A DNA stretch of 64,000 bases from VRUE01 sp963824215 (GCA_963824215.1 CAWGOE010000004.1:868001-932000), one strand, 5' to 3'. Positions 46,828 through 55,703 are shown, counted from the stretch's first letter. Translations and numbers: made by a program. Notes: generated by a model not told the origin, from the sequence alone.

Positions 46828-47718
46828 TCAGGACAGACCTGCCAGGCGCCGCTCGATTGTGTGCCGCTCAGGATCAAAGTCTCTGATCGGAACATCAGCG
46901 GGGTAATCGTCGAGGGCGGTAGTGGGGATCAAGCCGACGACCTCTGCCTCGAGGGGTCGCGCGCCGAGCGGCGCGGCAAGCGATCGAACCCGCTCGATAA
47001 CGGTCCCCAGTGGCACCGCGACGGGGTCGTGGACATTGGTCGAGATCTGCACTCGACCACCCGACAGCGGTAAGCCAATCGCCCTGACGCCGGGAAGGCC
47101 GCCACCGGACTCGCGCAGGCCAGCGGCGACAGCGCGGGCCAGCTCGACGTCGTCGCTGTCGAGCTCGACATTGAAGGCGGCCAGCGGCGACCTGGCGGTG
47201 ATCAGCGTTGCGCCAGCCGTGCGGTGAGGTTGCTCTGGGCCTCGGTCCGCTCGCAGCTCGCCCGCCTCCATCCGCACCCACAGCTCGGCCAGGCCGCCGT
47301 TGCGGAAGTAGGCCCGCTCGACCCGCTCGGGGCCTTCAGCAAGCTCGCCGTAGAGAAAGACGGGCACGCCGAGATCGCCGATCTCGGTGGCGACGTCGCC
47401 GGCCGTCGCCTCAGCTAGATCACGGTCTGCAGGGGTGGTCCAGACGACCGGGCAGACGTCAAGCGCCCCAATCGCCGGGTGGACACCTCCGTGTGCGTTC
47501 ATGTCGATCGAGTCGATCGCCTCAGCGGCGCCACGCGCCAGCGCCGTCATCAACGCCTGCGTCTCGCCGGCGAGCGTGAAGACAGTTCGATTGTGATCGG
47601 GGTCACTGTGGCGGTCGAGCAGCTCCACGCCCTCTGAAAATGCTCGCGCCAGAGCATCGACCCGCGTTACATCCCGGCCCTCGGAAACGTTGGGAACAGC
47701 AAGTAGCGGTCCCGCCAC
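46828..47718 (-). CDS. Glutamate formimidoyltransferase (FTCD N-terminal type)
   Basis: 296 aa. Starts at GTG 47718 (AGPLLAVPNVSEGRD), with LLDRHSDPDHNRTVFTLAG and DMNAHGGVHPAIGALDVCPV, which contains the catalytic His. It matches the formiminotransferase half of FTCD, moving a formimino or formyl group between glutamate and tetrahydrofolate. Other histidine-degradation genes are absent, so in this organism it may act in folate one-carbon handling. The cyclodeaminase half is missing. Confidence 0.85.
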   Translation of the reverse strand: MAGPLLAVPNVSEGRDVTRVDALARAFSEGVELLDRHSDPDHNRTVFTLAGETQALMTALARGAAEAIDSIDMNAHGGVHPAIGALDVCPVVWTTPADRDLAEATAGDVATEIGDLGVPVFLYGELAEGPERVERAYFRNGGLAELWVRMEAGELRADRGPEQPHRTAGATLITARSPLAAFNVELDSDDVELARAVAAGLRESGGGLPGVRAIGLPLSGGRVQISTNVHDPVAVPLGTVIERVRSLAAPLGARPLEAEVVGLIPTTALDDYPADVPIRDFDPERHTIERRLAGLS

Positions 47719-47735
47719 CGCTCTAGGGCCCCGTC

Positions 47736-48689
47736 CTAGACAACCAGCTCTCCGGCCCGCACGACGGGTGCCCCGTCGATTTCCACGGTCGGGCGCAGCA
47801 ATACGCAATCGAGATGAACCGGAACCTGAACCGTGCCCCCAATCGCGGCTGAGGCGCCGAATGCGACGTGGGCCGTCCCGAGGATCTTCTCGTCCTCGAG
47901 GATGTTGCCGGTGAGGATCGCGCTTTCGTTGGTGCCAATGCCAAGCTCGGCGACGTTGGTCCCGTCGGCGCCATGTTCGGTCAGCAAATCCATCAGGTGG
48001 GATCCGTCCGCACCAGTGGCGTCGGTCAGGTGACCCTCGCGCACGGTGAGCTCGACCGGCCTGGTGAGCTTGCCGATGGCGGCGATCGAGCCGTCAACGA
48101 CGAGCGTCCCCTCCGCCGTTCCCTCCAGCGGCGCGATAAATGCCTCGCCGCAGGGAATGTTGCCGAAGGCGCCACGCATGTTCAGTGCTCCGGCGTCGAC
48201 GATCGCGGTCCGATCCATCAGGCTGAGCTGCAGGTCGGAGCCGCGCTCGCAGGTGATCCTCGCCTCGGCGCCCGCGCCAAGGGTCCGCCCAACAGAAGCG
48301 CCCCGCTTGCGCAGCTGCCGCAGATCGGCGCCCATCACTCGCGCGAGCATCTCACCGGTAACGCCCGGCATCGAAGCGATTCGCACACCCGCTTCGGTGG
48401 CCGCGCGACGCGCTTCAGTGTGGGAGATCGATTGGATCGTCGGCGCGACGACGATGTCGGCGGCGAGCATCGCCGCGGCCACGGCCCGCGGTGGCTCTGC
48501 GGCGTGGGATTCGCGCTCGGAGATTACCGCCAGCGTTGCTTCGCCACCCTCGCCCTGAGCGTTGATTCGCAGCAGCGCCCCGAGCTCTTCGGTGATCGGA
48601 TTACAGATCACGAGAACCTCTTCGGAGGGGTTCAGATCCAGACAATCCCGGATCAGCGTGCTAACTGCCCTATCCAGAGCGCTCCCCAT
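47736..48689 (-). CDS. M29-like aminopeptidase
   Basis: 317 aa. The C-terminal half has the likely metal ligands of the M29 (AmpS/thermophilic aminopeptidase) group: GEAFIAPLEGTAEG, ELGIGTNESA, GTAHVAFG and VPVHLDCVL. The N-terminal half is a Rossmann-like domain (VLVICNPITEELGALL). Shorter than the classical 400 aa M29 enzymes, as in a shorter bacterial subgroup. ATG 48689 is chosen; a GTG one codon earlier is possible. Neither has an SD. Confidence 0.8.
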   Translation of the reverse strand: MGSALDRAVSTLIRDCLDLNPSEEVLVICNPITEELGALLRINAQGEGGEATLAVISERESHAAEPPRAVAAAMLAADIVVAPTIQSISHTEARRAATEAGVRIASMPGVTGEMLARVMGADLRQLRKRGASVGRTLGAGAEARITCERGSDLQLSLMDRTAIVDAGALNMRGAFGNIPCGEAFIAPLEGTAEGTLVVDGSIAAIGKLTRPVELTVREGHLTDATGADGSHLMDLLTEHGADGTNVAELGIGTNESAILTGNILEDEKILGTAHVAFGASAAIGGTVQVPVHLDCVLLRPTVEIDGAPVVRAGELVV

Positions 48690-48764
48690 CACATGAGAAA
48701 GGCTAACCGGATGCCCGGCGTGCGTGCCTTCCCCACCCTGCGCCCCGCTAGCATCCCGGCCCCG

Positions 48765-48838
48765 GCCGGAGTAGCTCAGCTGGTTAGAGCAGCGGAATCA
48801 TAATCCGCGTGTCGGGGGTTCGAGTCCCTCCTCCGGCA
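48765..48838 (+). tRNA. tRNA-Met (anticodon CAT)
   Basis: 74 bases fold as a standard cloverleaf: acceptor GCCGGAG/CTCCGGC, D-arm GCTC...GAGC, anticodon stem GCGGA/TCCGC with loop ATCATAA, T-arm GGGGG TTCGAGT CCCTC, discriminator A. CCA is not encoded. The stem lacks the three G:C pairs of initiator tRNA, so it is elongator Met or, less likely, tRNA-Ile2 read after lysidine modification. Confidence 0.9.
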
Positions 48839-49074
48839 TCGCTTGGCATATGGGATTGCGCCGTTTCGGAGTAACCGGTTAGGTCGAGGTTGGTGGCATC
48901 GGCGATGCCTTGATGCCAAACCTGGAGTTCTGGAGCGGAACGTCGATCGACGAATGCTCGGGGTCGTCGTTACGTTGGCTGGCGCCCTCATTCATGCGCG
49001 GGCAACGCTAGCGGCAGCCTCGGTTGACCCCTGGCAGCCCTCGACCTGGCATAGCCTGGCTGCCGACCGTGCGT
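48839..49074. other. Non-coding stretch between tRNA-Met and the HigA-like gene
   Basis: 236 bases without a convincing reading frame. Only a small inverted repeat (GGCATC...GATGCC near 48897) was noticed. Position next to a tRNA and a decayed toxin-antitoxin pair would suit a remnant of an integrated element, but no attachment-site repeat of the tRNA 3' end was found. Confidence 0.35.
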
Positions 49075-49413
49075 CTACAGCGCGACCAGTTCGCGCTCTG
49101 GGCGCTTTGCCGGACCGAACTCAAAGCCGACGACAGCACGGCCGCCGAAGGCGTCTCCGAGCTTCTTGAGGGTTTGAGCGCTGGTGGCGTGCTGGCCACT
49201 CTCGATTCGGGAGATCGCTGAGGCCGTCGTGCCCATGCGCGCTGCTAGCTCCGCTTGGGTCAGGCCGAGCGAGGCGCGGCGCATGATGACGATCCGGGCC
49301 AGCTCCTCGTAGGGGGCTAGGCGCTCGTACTCCGCCCTGAACTCAGGGTCCTCAAGGGACTCCTTGATGTCGTCCGAGACGGACTTGCCGATGGGGCTGA
49401 CTTGCTTGCTCAT
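49075..49413 (-). CDS. XRE-family antitoxin (HigA-like)
   Basis: 112 aa with a helix-turn-helix in the middle: RASLGLTQAELAARMGTTAS and AISRIESGQHATSAQTLKKL. An N-terminal extension (DDIKESLEDPEFRAEYERLA) is typical of HigA antitoxins paired with Gp49-like toxins. AGAGG precedes the ATG. A palindrome (49434-49451) lies about 20 bases upstream and probably serves as its operator. The partner toxin gene is truncated, so this is an orphan antitoxin. Confidence 0.85.
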   Translation of the reverse strand: MSKQVSPIGKSVSDDIKESLEDPEFRAEYERLAPYEELARIVIMRRASLGLTQAELAARMGTTASAISRIESGQHATSAQTLKKLGDAFGGRAVVGFEFGPAKRPERELVAL

Positions 49414-49433
49414 CGTCTACCTCTGCGAAGCAT

Positions 49434-49451
49434 GTTAGCAGTAGTGCTAAC
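49434..49451 (-). promoter_or_regulatory. Palindromic operator/promoter of the HigA-like gene
   Basis: GTTAGCA and TGCTAAC separated by four bases form an inverted repeat. On the minus strand TGCTAACAT at its edge fits an extended -10 box, so binding would repress the antitoxin gene. It overlaps the last codon and stop of the toxin remnant. Confidence 0.6.
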
Positions 49452-49596
49452 ACCCACCAAGAGCCTCACGGCGCGTCGCGACCCGCCGCGCGCGCAGGAG
49501 CGCGGCGCGGGGCTTGGCGTCCAGCCCCGCAATGAATTCGCGGACGGGCTCGCTGCCATCGGCAGCCCGGAAATAGACCGCCTGGAGAGTGCTCAC
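49447..49596 (-). pseudogene. Truncated HigB-like toxin (Gp49 family)
   Basis: 49 codons from GTG 49596 to TAG 49447. QAVYFRAADGSEPVREFIAG and LDAKPRAALL match the N-terminal third of Gp49/HigB toxins. After that the protein turns Arg-rich (RARRVATRREALGGC) and stops, lacking the catalytic beta-sheet core. It lies immediately upstream of the antitoxin gene in the usual toxin-first order. An inactive remnant. Confidence 0.65.
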
Positions 49597-49783
49597 CGCA
49601 CACCCGCGATCTGCCGACTCCCTTTCATCCGCAGCAGGCTACGATCTGTCGCGGCGTTTTGTCGTCGCGTCGCCCGAACTACGCTTGCGCCACGCACCGG
49701 ACCCCGCACCCAATCGGGGTAGCTCGCTGAAGAAGGCTCGGACCAACGGGCCGATCTGGGGGCTCAGCCTTCTGTGCTGCCGC

Positions 49784-51070
49784 TCAGTGCGGCAGCGCGG
49801 CGCCGCGGAACTGGGAGAGCGTTTCCTCCATCGGCTCGACTTCGGGGGCGACCATCGACGGCCAGGGCTTGTCGGGATGCTCGTCGAGCGTCTTGTAGCC
49901 GTTGCCGCTGATCACTGCGACGACGGTGTCGTCGGGGCCGAGCTTGCCCTCGTTGGCGAGCTTCATCGTCGCGGCGACCGTGGTGCCGCCGGCGGGCTCG
50001 GTGAGGATTCCCTCGGTGGCGCCAAGCAGGTCGAGGGCCTCGAAGATCTCGGGGTCGGTAGCGGTCGCCGCGGAGCCGCCGCGCGAGGTCACCGCCTCGA
50101 CGACGAGAGGGCCGTCGCCGGGGGCGCCGATTGCAATTGAGTGGGCGGCGGTGTTCGGCCGCTGCGCGACGATCTCACCGCTGCCGTCGAGCACCGCGGT
50201 GGCGATCGGCGCGCAACCCTCGGCCTGGGCGATGTGGATCTTGGTCGCTGCGGTCTCCGCCAGCCCCACCTTCTCCATCTCCCCCAGACCCTTGTGGACG
50301 CGCGAGGAGAGGGTCCCTCCGGCGGCCGGAATGACGAAGTGGTCAGGCGAGACCCAGTCGAGCTGCTCGACCACCTCGAAGGCCATCGTCTTCGCGCCCT
50401 CGGCGTAGAACGGGCGCAGGGTGATGTTGGTGAACTGGACTCCGGTCGCCAGAGCCAGCTCGCGACAGGCGCGGTTGGCTTCGTCGTAGTTGCCGTCGAG
50501 CTGGATCACGGCTGCACCCAGCGCCCGGCAGGCGCGCGCCTTGCCACGCTCCATGTTGCTCGGGTAGAAGACGTAGGCGGCGACGCCGGCCTTGGCCGCG
50601 AGCGAGGAGAGCGCGGTGCCTACATTGCCGGTTGAGACGCACCCAATCTCCTCCTTGCCCAGCTCGAGCAGGCGGGCGACCGCCATCGAGACGACGCGGT
50701 CCTTGTAGGAGAGGCTCGGGCGCTGCGTACTGTCGTCCTTGAGGTAGAGCTTGCGTAGGCCGAGCTCGGCGCCGAGCCGGTCGGCGTGGATCAGCGGCGT
50801 GCGGCCGCTGTAGCGGCCGACCCGCGCCTGCGCCTTGGCATCGACGATCGGCAGCAGCTCTTCGAAGCGCCAGATGTTGAGGTGGCGCTCGGCGATCGGC
50901 AGCTCGTCGATCCGCGCCTTGGCGAGCTCGTAGTCGTAGTCAATGTCGAGGGTCTGGCCGCAGCCAAGACACCTGAAGGTGGTATCCAGCAGAGGGAGCC
51001 GAAGCTCACAGTCGTGGCAGACCAGCTCCGTCGCGCAGGAGCGGGTGCGCTGGTCAGCCGAGAGGCTCAT
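49784..51070 (-). CDS. thrC: Threonine synthase
   Basis: 428 aa PLP enzyme converting O-phosphohomoserine to threonine. An N-terminal zinc ribbon (CHDC near residue 18, CLGC near 34) precedes the fold-type II domain. The PLP Lys is in RPSLSYKDRVVSMA, the phosphate loop in STGNVGTALSSL, and GTTVAATMKLA is near the end. The ribbon-bearing form is common in archaea and Actinomycetota. A good promoter lies about 95 bases upstream at the leuS-like 3' end. Confidence 0.92.
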   Translation of the reverse strand: MSLSADQRTRSCATELVCHDCELRLPLLDTTFRCLGCGQTLDIDYDYELAKARIDELPIAERHLNIWRFEELLPIVDAKAQARVGRYSGRTPLIHADRLGAELGLRKLYLKDDSTQRPSLSYKDRVVSMAVARLLELGKEEIGCVSTGNVGTALSSLAAKAGVAAYVFYPSNMERGKARACRALGAAVIQLDGNYDEANRACRELALATGVQFTNITLRPFYAEGAKTMAFEVVEQLDWVSPDHFVIPAAGGTLSSRVHKGLGEMEKVGLAETAATKIHIAQAEGCAPIATAVLDGSGEIVAQRPNTAAHSIAIGAPGDGPLVVEAVTSRGGSAATATDPEIFEALDLLGATEGILTEPAGGTTVAATMKLANEGKLGPDDTVVAVISGNGYKTLDEHPDKPWPSMVAPEVEPMEETLSQFRGAALPH

Positions 51071-51165
51071 CGCCCCTCAATGCCCCCGGCTAGCGACGGC
51101 AGGCCGCCCGCCTTCGCGAATCTTCCTCTCCGCTTCCCGGTGATGCGCCCGATCATGAGCGGTGG

Positions 51166-51194
51166 TGTATAGCAGTTGCGGGCATATCGATCAA
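51166..51194 (-). promoter_or_regulatory. Promoter for thrC
   Basis: On the minus strand TTGATC (51189-51194) and TATACA (51166-51171) are 17 bases apart. The -35 box overlaps the stop codon of the preceding gene. Transcription would start near 51159, leaving a leader of about 90 bases; no known riboswitch or T-box signature was seen in it. Confidence 0.65.
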
Positions 51195-53392
51195 TTATTC
51201 CTGGCTATAGATAGAGAGAAAGGCTCTCCTCCAGCCGGAAATCCTACAGAGCCATCCTGCCCGAGAGCAATCAACAGCTCCTCCGCGATATGTGGCGCGA
51301 AGGGCGAAAGGGTCCGGGCTAGGAGAACCAGGGCCTCGAGCAGCGCCTCGTAGTCCTCGCTGCTGAGCTGCCCACGCCGTTGCACGATTCGCTTCTCGTA
51401 GTCCTTGGTCCGCTCCAGCAACCGGGTGACGTTGCGCACCGCCTTGTGCATCTGCAGCTCGTCCAGATCGGCGGTGATCCGCTGCAGACCGCTGTCGCAC
51501 CATTTGCCCAGCCGCTCGCGAATGAACGCGGTGTCGGACGCCGCCTCGAGATCCTCGGATGCCTCGGCGGCAGCCGCGATTGAGGCGTGGGTGTAATCCC
51601 AGAGGCCGCGCAGGAATCGTGAGGCGAAGCGCAGAGCGCCGTCGGTCCAGTTGAGCGCCTTGGCCGGACCGGCGGCATAGAGCACGGCGAGCCGCACGGT
51701 GTCGGCGCCGTGCTCAGCCACGAGCTCGTCGGGGTCGACGACGTTGCCCAGGTGCTTGCTCATCTTGCGCCCGTCGGCGATCACCATCTCGTGGAAAAGG
51801 CAACCGGCGAACGGCTCGCCGTCCTCGAGGAAGGCGAAGGGCCCGATGTCCCGCAGGGCCTTGGTCACGACCCGCTGGTCAAAGACGAAACCGCCGCTGT
51901 CGTTGCCGGCCACGAGGCGCTCCGACGGCAGCCAGCGCTGCAAGTCGGGGTGGGTGAACATCTTCTCGTCGCGGTCAGGGGGCGGCACGGCAGCCGGAAC
52001 CCACAGCCAGAGGGCGTCGAAGTGACAGTCGAGCGTGTCGGTCTCCCGCCTCGCCGGACCGTCGCAGGTTGGGCAGGTTGCCTGCAGAAAGTCTGGGCGC
52101 TCGGCAAGCGGGTTCCCCTCGCCGGTTGGCTCGACGTCGCGGGGCAGGACGACGGGCAGCTGCTCGATCGGCACCGGGACCACACCGCACTGCTCGCAAT
52201 GCAGAACCGGGATCGGGGTGCCCCAGTAGCGCTGGCGCGAGATCGAGAAGTCATAGGCGCGATAGCGCGTCGCCGGCCGCGCCTGCAAAGAGGCAAGCGA
52301 ATCGTCACCGGACGGCTCACCTGCGGCGCGCGGCATCCGCGCTGCAATCGCCTCGTCCGCCTCATCGACGGCGGGAATGCCCAGCGCCGCGGTCGGGCCG
52401 AAGCGCGCATCGACCAGCGGCGAGACGAAGACCGGCAGGTTGTCGCCCCCATCAACCTCGATTGAGGCGCCCGTGTCGATCACCGGTACGGCGGCCGCGT
52501 CGCGAGCGCTGCGCTCCCAGCCACCTGACCGCAGCTCGTCGAGCTGCTCCGCTACGGCTGGATCCGCAGCCCAGCGCTCAACCTCGGGGTGACGGGGCGA
52601 GAGCAGCACGAAGCGCGCCTGCCCGATGGAGTCGGCATGTGGAGTGAAGACCTCAAGCGCCTCGCCATCCTGCCCAGCAAACGTCACCTCGACCCCATCG
52701 CTTCGGCCGAGGATGTAACGCTGGGTCTTTAGCGAAAGCTCGTCCCAGCTTTGGAGCTGCTCGAGATTTCGGTCGTTCTCCTCCAGATAGGGGGACAGCC
52801 GCAGGAACCAGGTCGGGCGGCGGATCAGCCGCACCTTGTTGTGGCAGCGCCAGCAGCGCCCGTCCTCCACCTGAAGCGCAGCAAGCGTCGTTTGGCAGGT
52901 ATCGCACCAGTCGACCGTCGCGTTGTCCCGGTAAACCAGCCCAGCCTTGAACAAGGTCAGGAAGAGCCACTGGGACCAGCGGTACTGGGACTCATCGGAG
53001 CTGTAGAAAACGCGCTCGTAGTCGAACGAGAAGCCGAGACGCTGCATCTGGCCGAGCATCCGCTCACCGCAGCGCTCGACCCACTCAGCCGGCCGCGTCC
53101 GGCGCTCAATCGCGGCCATCTCGGCCGGCAGGCCAAATGCGTCGAAGCCGAAGCTGAAGAGCACCGCGTCGCCGCGGGCCCGCCGATAGCGCGCGTAGGC
53201 ATCACCGATCGAGTAGTCACGGACGTGGCCCATGTGGAGGTTGCCCGACGTGAACGGGCTCGACGGCTTGACATAGACGGCCGTCTGCCCGGACGCCGGA
53301 ACGGTCGTCGCAAACACACCGCGCTCCGCCCACTCGGCCTGTCGGGCGGCCTCGATCTGGGCCGCGTCATAGCTCGGCTTGGCGCTGCTCAT
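51191..53392 (-). CDS. Leucyl-tRNA synthetase-like protein, divergent
   Basis: 733 aa class I synthetase. HMGH at residues 53-56 and a changed signature KMSKH (usually KMSKS) at 543-547. Zinc-like Cys clusters occur at WCDTCQTTL/CWRCHNK and HCEQCGVV/TCPTCDG. The inserted CP1 editing domain looks degenerate: the Thr-rich loop is TPHADS instead of TTRPDT, and PAHDERD is replaced by PAVDEAD. The C-terminal domain is short. It may be a LeuRS paralogue with lost proofreading or another substrate; a normal leuS may lie elsewhere. Confidence 0.85.
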   Translation of the reverse strand: MSSAKPSYDAAQIEAARQAEWAERGVFATTVPASGQTAVYVKPSSPFTSGNLHMGHVRDYSIGDAYARYRRARGDAVLFSFGFDAFGLPAEMAAIERRTRPAEWVERCGERMLGQMQRLGFSFDYERVFYSSDESQYRWSQWLFLTLFKAGLVYRDNATVDWCDTCQTTLAALQVEDGRCWRCHNKVRLIRRPTWFLRLSPYLEENDRNLEQLQSWDELSLKTQRYILGRSDGVEVTFAGQDGEALEVFTPHADSIGQARFVLLSPRHPEVERWAADPAVAEQLDELRSGGWERSARDAAAVPVIDTGASIEVDGGDNLPVFVSPLVDARFGPTAALGIPAVDEADEAIAARMPRAAGEPSGDDSLASLQARPATRYRAYDFSISRQRYWGTPIPVLHCEQCGVVPVPIEQLPVVLPRDVEPTGEGNPLAERPDFLQATCPTCDGPARRETDTLDCHFDALWLWVPAAVPPPDRDEKMFTHPDLQRWLPSERLVAGNDSGGFVFDQRVVTKALRDIGPFAFLEDGEPFAGCLFHEMVIADGRKMSKHLGNVVDPDELVAEHGADTVRLAVLYAAGPAKALNWTDGALRFASRFLRGLWDYTHASIAAAAEASEDLEAASDTAFIRERLGKWCDSGLQRITADLDELQMHKAVRNVTRLLERTKDYEKRIVQRRGQLSSEDYEALLEALVLLARTLSPFAPHIAEELLIALGQDGSVGFPAGGEPFSLSIARNN

Positions 53393-53658
53393 CTGCCCGG
53401 AGTGTGCCACGGAACGTTGACCCCGGGCCAATGGGGTCCTATGCTGGAAATCAATGGTCAAACACCTTGAAGTATTCGAGTGACATACAAAAGCGTGCCG
53501 GTTGTGTCAAAAAAGTGTGAAAAGGCGCGAAGGGGAGGTATTTGGACGCTTCGGCGTCCGGGTGCGGACTTAGCTTGGTCCGCGAAGAGATAAGGGCGGC
53601 CCCGGCGGCGCTTGCGACGCCCCGGGGCCCGGCCGAGACCTGAAGAGGAGGTCCCAAC

Positions 53659-54018
53659 ATGAGTGAGGGTACGAAAACCGTCTCGCCGGTAGAAGGGCGA
53701 CTGGACGAACAAATTGCCAGGCGGGCAATTGCCGCCGCCCGGGAGGCGCCGCCTGAAGACCGGGCCAGAGTCGGGCTGGAGGCCGCGATCGAGATAGCCG
53801 AGACCGATCCCGCCGCGGCCCGCTCAGCCCTGCATGAGCTGCGGTCGGATCATCTCCGACTGGGCCAGCTCGAGACCTGGCTCGGAGGCGACCCTGACCG
53901 CACGACATTTGGCCTCGGCGCCGCCATTCAACTCGCCGACGCTGAGCTGGCCTCATCAAGCCCGGCGCTCGGGGACCTCGTTCCCGAGCTGCTGCGGTGG
54001 CTGGAGGGCAATTGGTAG
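53659..54018 (+). CDS. Small acidic helical protein, unknown
   Basis: 119 aa preceded by a strong SD (AGAGGAGG, seven bases before ATG). Predominantly helical (EQIARRAIAAAREAPPEDRA, LEAAIEIAETDPAAARSALH) with TPR-like alternation, no membrane segment and no Cys. A 200-base leader precedes it, with an imperfect GC-rich inverted repeat near 53596-53632. No family recognised; a small TPR-like or regulatory protein is possible. Confidence 0.7.
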   Translation: MSEGTKTVSPVEGRLDEQIARRAIAAAREAPPEDRARVGLEAAIEIAETDPAAARSALHELRSDHLRLGQLETWLGGDPDRTTFGLGAAIQLADAELASSSPALGDLVPELLRWLEGNW

Positions 54019-54038
54019 ACCCCTCAACCAGCCGGGAT

Positions 54039-54521
54039 CTACGGTGCCGACTCGCCCCCAGATGCCGCAGCGCCAGAGTTGACCCGCCGGCTCAACTTCG
54101 TCACACGCTGATTTAGAGCGGCCACACGAGAGTCGATAGCGCCGACCTGATTTTCCAGCGAGCCGATGCGCTTGCTCAGATTCGCCGCGCTCTGCTCGTT
54201 GGCTTCCAACGCCTTCGTCTTGCGCTCGAGCTTGTCGATTCTGTTGGAGAGGTTGGTCACCGCGCTCTGCGATTCGCGTTGAGCCTGCTTAGCCTTTCCC
54301 TTCAGCGTCTTCTGCTCACCGGTGAGACTTTCCTCTGCGATGCCCAAGCGGTCGATCAAGCGAGTCAATTTCGCGTCCACTGCCTGCACCGATTCCTGGC
54401 TCGCCGAATCGTCCCCACTGTTCTTCGCGTCGAAGGCAACCACCAGTGCAATCACCCCGAGCACTAGGCCCAGTGCGGCAATCGCGATCAACAACCAGGA
54501 CTGGCGGCTCTCACTCTCCAC
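54039..54521 (-). CDS. Membrane-anchored coiled-coil protein
   Basis: 160 aa. One membrane helix at residues 9-30 (LLIAIAALGLVLGVIALVVA) is followed by a long heptad-repeat coiled coil (about 45-145: LTRLIDRLGIAEESL, LSNRIDKLERKTKALEANEQ, LSKRIGSLENQVGAIDSRVA). The type II orientation puts the coil outside the membrane. It resembles trimeric spacer or scaffold proteins of the envelope. Convergent with the preceding small gene, 20 bases apart. Confidence 0.78.
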   Translation of the reverse strand: MESESRQSWLLIAIAALGLVLGVIALVVAFDAKNSGDDSASQESVQAVDAKLTRLIDRLGIAEESLTGEQKTLKGKAKQAQRESQSAVTNLSNRIDKLERKTKALEANEQSAANLSKRIGSLENQVGAIDSRVAALNQRVTKLSRRVNSGAAASGGESAP

Positions 54522-54594
54522 GGGACTCCCCCCTTAGTCGACGAAACACGGGCGCAACTCTCTCATCCGCCGTCGGACGGAAGTGAGGGGCGGA

Positions 54595-55044
54595 TCAGGC
54601 GAAGGTCCAGAGCTTGTTACCGAGGAAATTGAACGGCATCGCGACCGCAACGGCGATCGCCTGGGCCGGCAGATCCCCCATCGAGGCCCTCGAGATGAGG
54701 ACTTCAAGCACGACTAGATTGACCAGCAGCGCGGCTACGCTGACAGCGAAGAAGCGCACCGCCTGGAAGCCCGGATGGCCGTGCCCTGCCTCGAACGTCC
54801 AGTGCCGGTTCCAGAGGAAGTTATTGGCCAGGGCAACGCAGAAGGCTCCAACCGCGGCCGCTATGTGGTGCAGGCCGAGGCTGCCCGCGAGGACGGCGAA
54901 GACCGCGAGGTTGATCAGGTACCCAGATCCACCGACCATGCCGAACTTGAGCAGCTGCATCCAGCTCGCTGGACGCCGGGCCGCAGCGCCGATCCTGTAG
55001 GCGAGTTCAGTTGCCGGCGTCATGTCTTTCGAGGTGGTAGGCAC
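54595..55044 (-). CDS. GtrA-family membrane protein
   Basis: 149 aa with four membrane helices. The GtrA pattern is clear: LLKFGMVGGSGYLINLAVFA, NNFLWNRHWTFEAG and, at the end, AMPFNFLGNKLWTFA. Members are thought to flip or help transfer polyprenyl-phosphate sugars for cell-surface polysaccharides. It may work with the MraY-like or other surface-glycan enzymes, though no glycosyltransferase lies next to it. Nearly back to back with the divergent secreted-protein gene (about 26 bases). Confidence 0.85.
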   Translation of the reverse strand: MPTTSKDMTPATELAYRIGAAARRPASWMQLLKFGMVGGSGYLINLAVFAVLAGSLGLHHIAAAVGAFCVALANNFLWNRHWTFEAGHGHPGFQAVRFFAVSVAALLVNLVVLEVLISRASMGDLPAQAIAVAVAMPFNFLGNKLWTFA

Positions 55045-55070
55045 GGTCGGTGCGTAATGTTCCGGCCCCC

Positions 55071-55703
55071 ATGCGGCTCGGAATCGGCATCTTTGCAGCC
55101 TTGGCGGCGGTTGTCGTCGCGGTCATACTCGCGCTCTCGCTCAGCGACGATGAGGACACCGTCGGCGCCGGGCAATCAGCGCGCGCAGCAGAACCGAGTG
55201 TAGAGATCGTCTCTCCCCGCAACGGCGCTCGCCAGACGAGCCGGGCGGTCGTGGTCAAGACCAAGGTCCGCAACTTCGCCCTGGCGCCGCTGCGCTTCGG
55301 CGGCGAACCGCAACTCGGTGAGGGGCATATGCGCTTCGGTCTCAACCGGGTACCCGACTGCGTGGACCCCGGCAAACTCAAACGCGCCGAGGAGAGTCCA
55401 CTCGGCCGCGGCCGCCTGGTCGGCGCCTCCTTTGACTTCCCGCGCTACGCGGGCCCCAACGGCGTGCTCGCCGAGCGCATCGGCTCCAGCGGCAGCTACT
55501 CACCCGCGACGCGACCGGAGATCTACTACCGCGACCTCCCCGCGGGCTTCTATCGCCTCGTCGTCACCCTCGCCCGCAACAACGGCGCGACCACGCCCTA
55601 CCACGCGGTCACCAACTTCCAGATCCTGCTTCCACCCGGCCACGATCAGAAATCCTGCCCACCCGGCAAAGTCACCAGCGCCAAGGCCGCCGTCTTCGAC
55701 TGA
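55071..55703 (+). CDS. Membrane-anchored extracytoplasmic protein, unknown
   Basis: 210 aa from the ATG at 55071. An N-terminal membrane helix (residues 3-24) is followed by a beta-rich domain beginning SVEIVSPRNGARQTSRAVVV, like the bacterial Ig-like or DUF4399-type domains that start VxIxSPxNG. Two Cys (near 102 and 200) may form a disulfide. GEGHMRFGLNRVPDCVD could be a ligand loop. Not otherwise recognised. A GTG seven codons earlier is an alternative start. Confidence 0.7.
   Translation: MRLGIGIFAALAAVVVAVILALSLSDDEDTVGAGQSARAAEPSVEIVSPRNGARQTSRAVVVKTKVRNFALAPLRFGGEPQLGEGHMRFGLNRVPDCVDPGKLKRAEESPLGRGRLVGASFDFPRYAGPNGVLAERIGSSGSYSPATRPEIYYRDLPAGFYRLVVTLARNNGATTPYHAVTNFQILLPPGHDQKSCPPGKVTSAKAAVFD

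Noticed and set aside
48765..48838. Initiator tRNA-Met
   Set aside because: The anticodon stem lacks the three consecutive G:C pairs and the acceptor end is fully paired.
51071..51158. Riboswitch or T-box in the thrC leader
   Set aside because: No T-box motif or known riboswitch core was visible in the roughly 90-base leader.
53393..53461. TTG at 53461 as start of the LeuRS-like gene
   Set aside because: Adds residues unlike synthetase N-termini and has no ribosome site; ATG 53392 begins the recognisable protein.
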